Below, one piece after another: positions 7,489-15,576 of a DNA stretch of 46,472 nt. The position numbers and the translations under genes were made by a program. Every line of letters begins with the position of its first letter. The first letter of the stretch is position 1. Where the stretch lies: contig JAIOPV010000069.1 in assembly GCA_021413735.1 (NCBI GenBank), forward strand, positions 1-46,472. The letters are read 5' to 3'. Origin of the DNA: Planctomycetota bacterium (lineage in GTDB: Bacteria; Planctomycetota; Planctomycetia; Gemmatales; Gemmataceae). A model generated the notes under the pieces. It saw only the letters and a program-made list of their open reading frames with translations. It was not told where the DNA came from and did no database searches.

Positions 7489-9000
7489 ATGCGCGGGATC
7501 AAGAGCCACATGCGGCACCTGCTGATCGGGTGCGCGGCTGGGTGCGTGTTCGGAAGCTTTGGATGCACCCCAACAAAGACGCTGCTCGACGAGCGTTTCC
7601 CGCCGCCCGGCGTTGATCGAACGTCGCAAAGCCGCGAGACACCAGAATCACTCCGCGTGAGGAAGACACCTGAAAGTCTGCCACCTCGGTTTCACGGGCC
7701 TGTCGTTCCCGCCGGTGGCCAAAACTTGCCGGCACTCGCCGCACTTGAACAATCACAGCCTGCCGTGGTGGACGAGTTCGTGAAGTTGGCCGTCACGCGG
7801 AACCCGCGTCTCGCACGAGCGACCATCGCCATTGACGCGGCACAGGGGCGGTACTTGCAGGCGGGCCTGTACCCAAATCCCGAACTCGCGGTGAACTGGG
7901 ATGAAATCGGCGACCGCACCGGGGCGGGTGGCATCCTCGCAGCACCGAAGCTCACCCAGACCATCGTCACCGGACATAAACTCTCGCTCTCGCAAGCGGT
8001 TGTCGCAAGGGAAGTCGATCAGGCGACCCTGGAACTCGTCAGCGAGCGGTACGCGGTTGTTTCATCCGTCCGGGCTGCGTTCTACGACGCGTACACCCTC
8101 CAGCAGCGTGCCGAGGTTCTTAAGGAGCTGGTCAAACTCGCCGACGATGCGGCCGCGAATGGCAAGAGTTTGCTGGAAGCCAAGCAAATCGCCCGCCTCG
8201 ACATGGTGCAACTGGAAGTCCAGCAACAACAATTCAGGGCCGAACTCCAGGCCGTGGAGAAGGAACTTCCCGCCGCCTACCGCCGATTGGCTTCCGTCAC
8301 CGGCGAGAACGGTTTGAACGTGCCCGCTGTCGTCGGCACGTTCGACGGATTACCGGCTTACGACCTTGAGCAGACGCGAGCGGCAGTGTTGGCGTCCCAC
8401 CCCGACATCCGAACCGCAAAGGTCGGGGTTGATCGTGCCCAGGCAGCCGTTCGACGCGCCGAAGTGGAACCGATCCCGAACGTCTCCGTGTACGCCGGCT
8501 ACATCCGCCAGTTCGAGAACAAGTCCCACGACGGAGCGGCGGGCCTGAGCATGCCGATCCCGGTCTGGAACCGAAATCAGGGGAACATTCACGCCGCCAA
8601 GGCCGAACTCGGAATGGCGATTCAGACGGTCGGCCGTGTCGAGAACGAATTGGTCGGCCGGGTGGCGGTGGCATTTCAAACCTATGCCGCCGCACGGCAA
8701 CGCGCCGAATTGTACCGAGTCGAAATCCTGCCGCGTGCAACGGAAACATACGAACTCTCGATGAAGGCGTTCAAAGGCGGGCAATTCGAGTACCTGCGGG
8801 TGATTCAGGCCCAGCGTGCCGTCGCCGAGGCAAAACTGGAACTCAACAAATCGCTGGGCGACGCATGGCGGTCGGCGGCGGAGTTGTCGGGTTTGCTCCT
8901 GGAAGAGTCTTGGCCGGGAACGCTTGGGGCACCAATAAAGGGTCCGGAGATGAAACCGATGCCGAAACCTTTGCCCCCCAAAGGCGTTCAGGAGAAATGA
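7489..9000 (+). CDS. TolC/CusC-like outer membrane efflux lipoprotein
   Basis: A 503-residue outer membrane factor. It has a lipoprotein-type start (HLLIGCAAGCVFGSFGC; lipidation Cys plausible), a Pro-rich linker and two repeated OEP halves. The first has VTRNPRLARATIAIDAAQGR and LYPNPELAVNWDEIG; the second has ASHPDIRTAKVGVDRAQAAV, VEPIPNVSVYAGY and PIPVWNRNQGNIHAAKAEL. Such proteins form trimeric channels that link periplasmic adaptors of RND pumps to the outside. Here no adaptor or RND pump is adjacent; those are at 15577-21397, and a second TolC-like gene is at 26062. The ATG after GAGGGCAAGACC was chosen as it gives the lipoprotein signal. Confidence 0.92.
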   Translation: MRGIKSHMRHLLIGCAAGCVFGSFGCTPTKTLLDERFPPPGVDRTSQSRETPESLRVRKTPESLPPRFHGPVVPAGGQNLPALAALEQSQPAVVDEFVKLAVTRNPRLARATIAIDAAQGRYLQAGLYPNPELAVNWDEIGDRTGAGGILAAPKLTQTIVTGHKLSLSQAVVAREVDQATLELVSERYAVVSSVRAAFYDAYTLQQRAEVLKELVKLADDAAANGKSLLEAKQIARLDMVQLEVQQQQFRAELQAVEKELPAAYRRLASVTGENGLNVPAVVGTFDGLPAYDLEQTRAAVLASHPDIRTAKVGVDRAQAAVRRAEVEPIPNVSVYAGYIRQFENKSHDGAAGLSMPIPVWNRNQGNIHAAKAELGMAIQTVGRVENELVGRVAVAFQTYAAARQRAELYRVEILPRATETYELSMKAFKGGQFEYLRVIQAQRAVAEAKLELNKSLGDAWRSAAELSGLLLEESWPGTLGAPIKGPEMKPMPKPLPPKGVQEK

Positions 9001-9010
9001 CACCGCGAGC

Positions 9011-9229
9011 GTTGACTTTTGACGTGCGACCTGGAGAGAGTACACCTTGTGGTTCGCGTTCTTCCCCACTGGTGTCATCGTGGCGGTTGTCGGACCCCAA
9101 CAATACCTCGACGGCGGGTTCACGCTCCGGGTGACCCCAAACATCCAGTTCGAGATACGGGCCGGTGTTGGCCTCAACCGTCAGTCCGATGACTTCTTCG
9201 CGGGCACCGGCTTTGCAGTTCGCTACTGA
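9011..9229 (+). pseudogene. C-terminal remnant of an outer membrane beta-barrel transporter
   Basis: Directly after the TolC stop, the plus strand reads WREYTLWFAFFPTGV, then PQQYLDGGFTLRVTPNIQF and AGVGLNRQSDDFFAGTGFAV, ending RY and a stop. This is the typical C-terminal end of a MetA-type beta-barrel 'transporter' protein with the last strands and terminal aromatic. The N-terminal two hundred or more residues are absent. It shows that a larger gene once stood between the TolC gene and the ATPase. It is only about 70 codons, without a good start. Confidence 0.6.
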
Positions 9230-9281
9230 AGTCAGGTTCGCCCTGCCGTTCGTGACTTAGCACACTCAGAGAAACAACCCG

Positions 9282-11456
9282 ATGGCGATTAACACCCCGA
9301 CGCTTCAATTCACGATTCACGGCTTGGACTGCGCGGAAGAGGTTGCGGTCCTCAAGCGAGAGGTCGGCCCCCTGGTGGGCGGCGAAGATAAACTCGGATT
9401 CGACATCCTCAACGGCCGGATGACCGTAACCGGGGCGGGCGTCACGGCAGACCAAGTGCGTGATGCCGTCGCCCAGGCGGGCATGACGGCCGAGTTGTGG
9501 GTTGAGGGTGAGTCGCCGCTGCGTGTGCCGGGGTATTGGGAACGGAACCGACGCACGATCCTGACCGGGGCCAGTGGCGGGCTTCTCCTCGCCGGCATTG
9601 CCATTCATGCTGCGGTGATCGGGTTGATCGCGGCATTCACTGAGGACTCGACTGGGTGGCCCCCGGTTGGGGCCGTTGCCTGCTACGTTCTCAGTATCGT
9701 GGCGGGTGTGTGGACGGTGCTGCCGAAGGCGTGGGTCGCCGCCAAACACATTTCGCCGGACATGAACCTGCTGATGGTCGTCGCCGTGTGCGGTGCGGTT
9801 GCCATCAACCAGTGGGCTGAAGCCGCCACCGTCGCATTCTTGTTCTCTCTGTCGCTTGCCCTGGAGGCGTGGAGCGTCGGCCGCGCCCGTCGGGCTGTCG
9901 CGGCACTGATGAACCTTGCCCCGCCAACCGCACGCTTCGTTCATTCGGACGGTCGCGAAGAAGCTGTGGCTCCGGACAAAGTACCAGTAGGCGCGAAGTT
10001 CCGCGTGCGACCGGGCGACCGCGTCCCGCTCGACGGCCGAGTGGTGGAAGGCTCAGGTGGCGTGGATCAGTCGCCGATCACCGGGGAAAGCATCCCGGTG
10101 CCGAAAAACGCGGGCGATGAGATCTACGCCGGAACCATCAACGGCGACGGCTTGTTGACGGTCGAGTCCACGAAGCCCGCATCCGATACGACCCTGGCAC
10201 GCATCACGCGAATGGTCGGAGAAGCACAGTCTCGCCGTTCCCCCTCCGAGCAGTGGGTTGAGAAGTTTGCCCGGTACTACACGCCCGCGGTCATGCTCCT
10301 GGCGCTGGCGGTTCTCACCATCCCACCACTCGCGTTCGGCGAACCTTGGGGTCCGTGGCTCTACCGCTCACTCGTGCTGCTCGTGATCGCCTGTCCGTGC
10401 GCCCTGGTGATCTCGACGCCCGTGAGCATCGTCGCCGCACTCTCCGCTGCAGCTCGAAACGGTGTGCTGGTCAAAGGCGGCGTTCACATCGAGACACCGG
10501 CCCGACTCAAGGCCGTGGCGATGGACAAGACCGGAACGCTCACTGAGGGGAAGCCCGCAGTCGTCGAACTGGTCCCGCTGAACGGGCACACCGAGGCCGA
10601 AGTTCTGGAGCGAGTGGCGGCACTCGAAGCCCACAGTACGCACCCGCTCGCCCGAGCCATCGTCGAGTACGCGAAGTCACGGGGCGTGAGTGTGCCACCG
10701 GCTGAGGATTTTCGCATCCTGCCGGGCAAGGGTGCGGTCGGGCGGGTGCGAGGGACCGAGTATTGGGTCGGGTCGCACCGCTACCTTGAGGAGCGGGGGC
10801 AGGAAAACCCGGGGGTTCACGACCGACTTGAGGCGATGTCTCGGGCCGGGCAGACAGTTGTGGTTGTCGGGAACGACCGGCACGTTTGCGGGTTCATTGC
10901 CCTGGCAGACCGTGTTCGCCCCGAGTCGAAGCGGGCGGTGGCTGACCTCCGCGCCGCAGGTATCGAACACATCGTGATGCTGACGGGCGACAACCGGGGG
11001 ACAGCAGCCGCAATCGCTGCCGAGGCCGGGGTGGACGAGGTCCACGCCGAGTTGCTTCCCGCGGACAAGGTGACCAAGATCGAAGAACTGGTGGCGAAGT
11101 ACAAATCGGTGGCGATGGTTGGAGACGGGGTGAACGACGCCCCCGCAATGGCCCGAGCGACGGTTGGCGTTGCGATGGGGGCAGCCGGGACCGATGCGGC
11201 CATCGAGACGGCCGACATCGCCCTGATGTCGGACGATCTGTCTAAATTGCCGTGGTTGGTCCGCCATTCTCGCCGCACGCTGTCCGTGATCCGGCAGAAC
11301 GTCGTGTTTTCTCTCAGCGTGAAGGCGGTGTTCGTTGTTCTGACCTTGGCTGGCTACTCTTCGATGTGGGCGGCGGTTGCCGCCGACTCCGGCGCGACAC
11401 TTATCGTCGTCTTCAACGCACTCCGTCTTCTCCGCACAGCCAAACGTGAAACATGA
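9282..11456 (+). CDS. Heavy-metal P1B-type ATPase, Zn/Cd/Pb type
   Basis: This 724-residue cation exporter carries an N-terminal ferredoxin-like domain in which the usual CxxC is reduced to one Cys (GLDCAEEV, near residue 16). It has the CPC motif at C371 (ACPCALVISTP), the phosphorylation site D415 in [11 protein letters not shown], the HP motif (HSTHPLARAI) and GDGVNDAP with D615. Its last membrane segment carries AADSGATLIVVFNALRLL; the D-x-G pattern there is that of Zn/Cd (ZntA/CadA) pumps, not copper pumps. It follows the TolC-like gene and the beta-barrel remnant on the same strand. It probably exports Zn2+, Cd2+ or Pb2+ from the cytoplasm. Confidence 0.93.
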   Translation: MAINTPTLQFTIHGLDCAEEVAVLKREVGPLVGGEDKLGFDILNGRMTVTGAGVTADQVRDAVAQAGMTAELWVEGESPLRVPGYWERNRRTILTGASGGLLLAGIAIHAAVIGLIAAFTEDSTGWPPVGAVACYVLSIVAGVWTVLPKAWVAAKHISPDMNLLMVVAVCGAVAINQWAEAATVAFLFSLSLALEAWSVGRARRAVAALMNLAPPTARFVHSDGREEAVAPDKVPVGAKFRVRPGDRVPLDGRVVEGSGGVDQSPITGESIPVPKNAGDEIYAGTINGDGLLTVESTKPASDTTLARITRMVGEAQSRRSPSEQWVEKFARYYTPAVMLLALAVLTIPPLAFGEPWGPWLYRSLVLLVIACPCALVISTPVSIVAALSAAARNGVLVKGGVHIETPARLKAVAMDKTGTLTEGKPAVVELVPLNGHTEAEVLERVAALEAHSTHPLARAIVEYAKSRGVSVPPAEDFRILPGKGAVGRVRGTEYWVGSHRYLEERGQENPGVHDRLEAMSRAGQTVVVVGNDRHVCGFIALADRVRPESKRAVADLRAAGIEHIVMLTGDNRGTAAAIAAEAGVDEVHAELLPADKVTKIEELVAKYKSVAMVGDGVNDAPAMARATVGVAMGAAGTDAAIETADIALMSDDLSKLPWLVRHSRRTLSVIRQNVVFSLSVKAVFVVLTLAGYSSMWAAVAADSGATLIVVFNALRLLRTAKRET

Positions 11457-11967
11457 TGTTGGGCACATCAGAGTCCTTGGACAGCGGAACGAGGAGCCGG
11501 GTCCTGTCTTTCTCAGCGTCTTCTCCCGACAACTTATCGCTCCACCTTCGGAGTAGCGTGTTCTCGGACACTGGCTTGTGAATCGAACGTGACCAACCCG
11601 CTCTCACAATGGAGGCCAGCCAAGCGAAGGATTCGTCGAACAATGCATCGCCATGCATCGCCCGTCTACCGGTCCGTGACCAGCAACTCGGCCTGACCCC
11701 CAATCCCGAGCAAGGCCCGGCTCAGGGCTCAGGCGGCGATCAGCGTCGCGGGGGTGCATCCCGACGGCAGTGTGCCAAGAAACCAAGCGATCCTGAGCCC
11801 TCAAAACCGGCATCAGTCGAACGGATGAGGACTCGCAAGTCTGTTGGAGTCAATGTGTGGTGAGGTCGGGTGGGAATCACTCGCGAGAAGGGTTCTTACG
11901 CGGCAGGGCCGTTCTCTGGTAGCATTCGTTTCATCTTCCGTCCGCAATCCGACCGCACGGTGTGACG
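11457..11967. other. Intergenic region without a recognisable gene
   Basis: About 510 bases separate the P-type ATPase from the nuclease-like gene. A minus-strand frame (11413-11703) overlaps the ATPase end and is judged a shadow. A short minus-strand stretch reading WFLGTLPSGCTPATLIAA before a stop near 11740 could be a decayed gene. Neither can be named. No terminator-grade hairpin was identified. Confidence 0.35.
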
Positions 11968-13236
11968 ATGGCCGAGCCAGCCCTGAACCTCCGCGACCTC
12001 GTCGCGCGGTACAGACACGATCCCGAGTCCGTCTACAACAACTGGTTCCTTGAGGACGCGGGTCGGCTCAAGGCATTTCGGTCGATCCGCCGCGGGGTCC
12101 AGGAGGTCGTCCGGTCGATCCGTTCCGGAACGTTCGGCAACGACTACAAGGGCTCGCCGCTTGAGACGGTGATGGAGTCGGTGACCGAGCAGAAGCAGGT
12201 GTTCCAGGGGGCCGCCCACGCCTTCTACTGGAAGCCGAAACTCCGCATCCCGGACATCTACGAGAACGACGCCCACAAGCGGGCATTCGCCGACTTCTTC
12301 GACCGCGTCCTGGCCACCGCCGACGAGGACTCGCTCGACCGGGCGGTGGCTGACCTGGAAGCGCGGCAGATCAAGGGCCTCGGGCCTGCCGTGGCGAACA
12401 TACTCTACTTCCTCCACCCAACCCTGTTCCCGCCGTTCAATACCGCCATCCTCAGGGGGTTCAACGCGGTGTTCCAGGACAAGAAGCCACTCGGTTCATG
12501 GGCCGCTTATCGGGAGGTGCGGGCAACGATCCGCCGGACGAACGCGGGCCTCTCCCCGCCGCTCTCCACCGACCTCGGGGCGTTCGCCGGCCTGCTGTTC
12601 GAGGTCGGTGTCGGGCGGTTGGTCGTTTCCGGGGAAGCGGCCCTGACCTTGGCGGACGAACGGGAGGCGGGGGAGAAGGCGGCCCGGAAGCGGCACCAGG
12701 AGATCGAGGCGGACCGGGGCGAGGAGAACGACCACCTCCGCATGCAGTACCTACTGGCGAAGACGGGCCGGGCACTCGGGTATCCCGTACACGTCGCGGC
12801 CAACGACCGGACGCGGGTTTGGGAGGGCGTCCCTCTGGCGTCGCTTGCGGTCGGCTCGCTCCCCCCGCTCGGACTGCCGCCGGAAGTCGAGCAGACGGTC
12901 GGCCTGATCGACGTCCTTTGGCTCGACCCGGCGTCCGAGCGGGTGGTGTGCGCGTTCGAGGTCGAGAAGAGCACGTCCATCTACTCGGGCATCCTGCGGT
13001 TGCTCGACCTGCACCGCTCGGCGGCTGCCCGGCCAGACCGACTCTACTTGGTCGCCCCCGACCGCCGGGAGCGAGAGATCCAGGCCCAACTCTGCCGCCC
13101 GTCGTTCGCCGACTCGGGCGTCCCGGAGATTCACTACATCCTCTTCTCGGACTTGTGCACCCACTGCGACGGGCTATGCAAGTTCGGCGGGGACCACACC
13201 GCGGTCCTCAAGATCGCCCGGAAGAAGCCCGGGTGA
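11968..13236 (+). CDS. HhH plus PD-(D/E)XK-like nuclease protein, possible defence or DNA-repair function
   Basis: A 422-residue protein. Around residues 133-150 it has [18 protein letters not shown], a helix-hairpin-helix resembling that of DNA glycosylases. A charged helical segment (about 225-260) follows. Near residues 314-335 are IDVLWLDP and [16 protein letters not shown], a layout like a PD-(D/E)XK nuclease core (Asp, then Glu-x-Glu/Lys), followed by a LYLVAPDRR strand. Related sequences are often annotated as restriction endonuclease-like. The C-terminal [12 protein letters not shown] could bind zinc. It stands alone between two metal modules. The ATG at 11968 was chosen over a GTG two codons earlier. 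The nuclease assignment is inferred from the motif pattern. Confidence 0.6.
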   Translation: MAEPALNLRDLVARYRHDPESVYNNWFLEDAGRLKAFRSIRRGVQEVVRSIRSGTFGNDYKGSPLETVMESVTEQKQVFQGAAHAFYWKPKLRIPDIYENDAHKRAFADFFDRVLATADEDSLDRAVADLEARQIKGLGPAVANILYFLHPTLFPPFNTAILRGFNAVFQDKKPLGSWAAYREVRATIRRTNAGLSPPLSTDLGAFAGLLFEVGVGRLVVSGEAALTLADEREAGEKAARKRHQEIEADRGEENDHLRMQYLLAKTGRALGYPVHVAANDRTRVWEGVPLASLAVGSLPPLGLPPEVEQTVGLIDVLWLDPASERVVCAFEVEKSTSIYSGILRLLDLHRSAAARPDRLYLVAPDRREREIQAQLCRPSFADSGVPEIHYILFSDLCTHCDGLCKFGGDHTAVLKIARKKPG

Positions 13237-13268
13237 GTCGCGGCGTGCGCCCTGCCCCGGGTGGGCGA

Positions 13269-13625
13269 TCAGTGGTGGTGGTGACGGCCAGGGTAGACCG
13301 GGCCGACGAGGACGCCGGGCGAGTACGCGGGGGGAACGTACAGTGGACTCGGGGCGTAATAACCGGGGGTGTAGCCGTAGCCGCCGGAGTATCCGGGAGA
13401 GTAACTGTACCCTCCGGAGTACCCGTGCCCGTACCCAGCAGCAGACCCGTGCCCATACCCACCGGGGTATCCGCTGTACCCGTGCCCGGAGTAATAGCCG
13501 CCAGGGTGTCCGTAGCCGCCAGAGTGTCCGTATCCGCCGGAATACCCGCCGTGCTGCGCGGAGGCCGCACCGGCGGTGACCGCGACGGCCAGTGCCGCCA
13601 AGCAACCCGTCACAAGGGCCCGCAT
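13269..13625 (-). CDS. Secreted Gly/Tyr/His-rich low-complexity protein
   Basis: A 118-residue protein with a signal peptide (about 1-24, ending ASAQ) and then repeats of GGYGH, GYSGGY and PGGYYSGHGY type, finishing in PVYPGRHHHH. About half of the mature residues are Gly or Tyr. The repeats are imperfect, so this is compositional rather than an exact tandem array. It is the last gene of the minus-strand metal operon, 107 bases after the GPHGG gene. His and Tyr may chelate metal or form a cell-surface matrix; neither is shown. It is convergent with the nuclease-like gene, with only 32 bases between their stops. Confidence 0.75.
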   Translation of the reverse strand: MRALVTGCLAALAVAVTAGAASAQHGGYSGGYGHSGGYGHPGGYYSGHGYSGYPGGYGHGSAAGYGHGYSGGYSYSPGYSGGYGYTPGYYAPSPLYVPPAYSPGVLVGPVYPGRHHHH

Positions 13626-13731
13626 GTTGAAATCCTCGTGGTGAGACGGTGGTCGGTCAGCCCGGATGGTCGGCGAACCCTCACGCCCGCCGGTGGTGGA
13701 ACGTTGACGTCCTCGCGAATTGCGCGGCGGC

Positions 13732-14202
13732 CTAATTTTGACTGAAGTCGCCGGAGTACGACTTGCCCCAGGCCGTCCCGGACACGGTTCCGGTGAGTTT
13801 CGCCTCCGCCTTGAAGGCGGGGTGCCGGCCGATGTACCGGGAATGCCGACCCGGCGGGTCGCCCTCGTTCGGGACAGGTTCGAGCCGCACGGCCGTTGCT
13901 GGGTTGGTCCTGAGGGTCAGCGTGAGCGTCGCGGCGTCGGTCGTCTTGGGCTTCTTGGCCCAGCGGTCGAGAACGTAAACGGTCACCGCCTCGGCGTCCC
14001 GGTCGTGGACGACCTCCAGGTGAAAGGCCCCGTCGCCCCAGTCGGCCAGTGGGCCGCCGTGCGGCCCGACCTCCGCGTGGTGGTGTAGTTGCCGCTCCCA
14101 AACCCAGAGCCCGACCACGAAGGCACCGATCAGCAACCAGACCGCCGGCCAGAGCAACTTCCCCGCCCGCGACCGCCCGTCCGACCCGCAGCAACCGGCC
14201 AT
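13732..14202 (-). CDS. GPHGG-family membrane-anchored protein
   Basis: A 156-residue protein: a short Cys-bearing N-terminus (MAGCCGSDGR), one transmembrane segment (about 16-33), then RQLHHHAEVGPHGGPLADWG and a beta domain with VTVYVLDRWAKK, LTLTLRT, DPPGRHSRY and KLTGTVSG. It is the paralogue of the plus-strand protein at 6411. The HHHAEVGPHGG entry suggests a metal site just outside the membrane. GAGGGGG precedes the ATG. Next to it, on the same strand, lies the broken response regulator, so the neighbour order of the 5088-6872 locus is repeated here without the carbonic anhydrase/SulP pair. Confidence 0.8.
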   Translation of the reverse strand: MAGCCGSDGRSRAGKLLWPAVWLLIGAFVVGLWVWERQLHHHAEVGPHGGPLADWGDGAFHLEVVHDRDAEAVTVYVLDRWAKKPKTTDAATLTLTLRTNPATAVRLEPVPNEGDPPGRHSRYIGRHPAFKAEAKLTGTVSGTAWGKSYSGDFSQN

Positions 14203-14279
14203 GTCAATCCCCCTCTTCGTGACGTCGTCGTGCCGAGTCGATCCCGGCGTATTCCCCACCGCCGCTCTCCCGCCAACCA

Positions 14280-14706
14280 TCGCGCGGACCATTGGCAAGT
14301 TGCCTCAACGTTTCGCACACCTCGGCCGGGGACCGAAGGGCTTGGTGAGGACTTCCTGCCCGCCAGCTTTCCGGAGTGCCGAGCGGGTTTCGGGGCGGGT
14401 GTCGGCGGTCATGAAACAGCACCGCACGAGCGGGTCCAAGGCCCGGATCGTGTCGAGCGTGTTCGACCCGTTCATCTCCGGCATGTTCAGGTCCCATCAG
14501 GACCGCATCGAACCGGGTGGAAGTGCGGCAGTACATTTCGACCGCCTCGACCCCGGGAGCCGGTCGCGTAAACGTCGACCCCCCGCTGGCGGAGTTCTCG
14601 CGCCAAAACCGTGCGGAGGGTGTTGTCATCGACCACGAGCACGGTCGTCGGGAGGCGTGGCCGTGAGACAGCCAACCGTTGCGGGGCGCGGTTGAAACAG
14701 AGTCAT
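14280..14706 (-). pseudogene. Frame-shifted copy of a receiver-domain response regulator
   Basis: Reading the minus strand in successive frames gives an N-terminus like the 5088 protein (ATG at 14706). It continues with TTVLVVDDNTLRTVLARELR and QRGVDVYATGS, then in another frame [19 protein letters not shown], then in a third LNMPEMNGSNTLDTIRALDP and [20 protein letters not shown] with VLTKPF, and finally AEVCETLRQLA. The match to the intact protein at 5088-5561 is close throughout. At least three small indels break it, one of them removing the phospho-acceptor Asp context (VLMGPE in frame). The gene is dead or mis-sequenced. It lies immediately upstream of the GPHGG gene. Confidence 0.8.
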
Positions 14707-14843
14707 GCGGTCCTCCGGGTTCGCGTCACCCACCCGGTTTTCTCGCGGACGCAGGTTCGCTTCCGGGGCGAGGAACGCACTCCCGGCGGCGGGACCGGGG
14801 AAGCGACCCGGGGCTAACTTGGCCCCGGGAGTGACCCGCTGGG

Positions 14844-15470
14844 TCACTTCTTGGTTTCGACCTTGGTCGGCTTGATCGTCTTCTTGCCGTCCTTCTCGGT
14901 CACGGTGCCGGTAACCGTGACCCCCTCGACCTTGTCCCCGCCGCACACGCCCTCGTGGTACGGCTCGCCGTTCCCCTTGTCGTCGAGGAAGTAGTTGACC
15001 ACCTTGTCACCCTCCTTGACCTGGAGGACGTTGCTGCACTTCGCGGTCGCCTTGAGGCTGCACTTCCCGCACACCATGGTGCCGGTCAACTTGACCTCCT
15101 TGGCCGGGTCCGCCTTGTCGTCCGCGAGTCCGCCCGCGGGAACCGTTACGCTCACCGGCACGACGCCGTTCGAGCCGGCGCCCGACGGGGCGAGCAGACC
15201 GTGGTTGTGCTGGTGGCCGCCGGGCGTGCCCGCCGGCACGGGGAACGGGACGACCGTCCCCGGGGCGGACCCGGGGGTGCCGCAGCACGGCGCGGGGGTT
15301 GCGGACCAGGGCACCGCTATTGGCACGCCGTGGTACGGGGTCGGGGCAACAGGGGTGGCGGACGGGGTGCCGCACCCGCAACCCCCGCGGACGCCGCGCG
15401 ACCGCACGGCGGACTCGCCCACCGCGGCGAAAGCCGCGACGGCGACCAAGGCAAACACAAATCTCGTCAT
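14844..15470 (-). CDS. Secreted Cys/Pro/His protein with a C-terminal CxxC beta domain
   Basis: This 208-residue protein has a signal peptide (about 1-22), a low-complexity Pro/Gly/Thr region with GCGCGTP, PCCGTPG and a GGHQHNHG cluster, then a compact domain from about residue 128: KLTGTMVCGKCSLKATAKC, a lysine-rich strand, YFLDDKGNGEPYHEGVCGG and a final VTGTVTEKDG. The C-terminal domain resembles the small planctomycete DUF6370-type domains with CxxC, but I cannot confirm the family. GAGGAG precedes the ATG. It directly follows the RND pump gene in the operon, so a periplasmic metal-handling role is likely but unproven. Confidence 0.7.
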   Translation of the reverse strand: MTRFVFALVAVAAFAAVGESAVRSRGVRGGCGCGTPSATPVAPTPYHGVPIAVPWSATPAPCCGTPGSAPGTVVPFPVPAGTPGGHQHNHGLLAPSGAGSNGVVPVSVTVPAGGLADDKADPAKEVKLTGTMVCGKCSLKATAKCSNVLQVKEGDKVVNYFLDDKGNGEPYHEGVCGGDKVEGVTVTGTVTEKDGKKTIKPTKVETKK

Positions 15471-15576
15471 CAAACGTACTCCTCGGCGGCACTCGACCGC
15501 CATACCTACCGCACCACCGGGGACGGGTTGTGACACACGACCTGTGACAACCCCGGCGTGTTTCGTGGCCCGTCTC

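Noticed and set aside
13237-13268. Short CGCCC...GGGCG stem between convergent genes
   Set aside because: Only five-base arms with no T-run; too weak to call a terminator.
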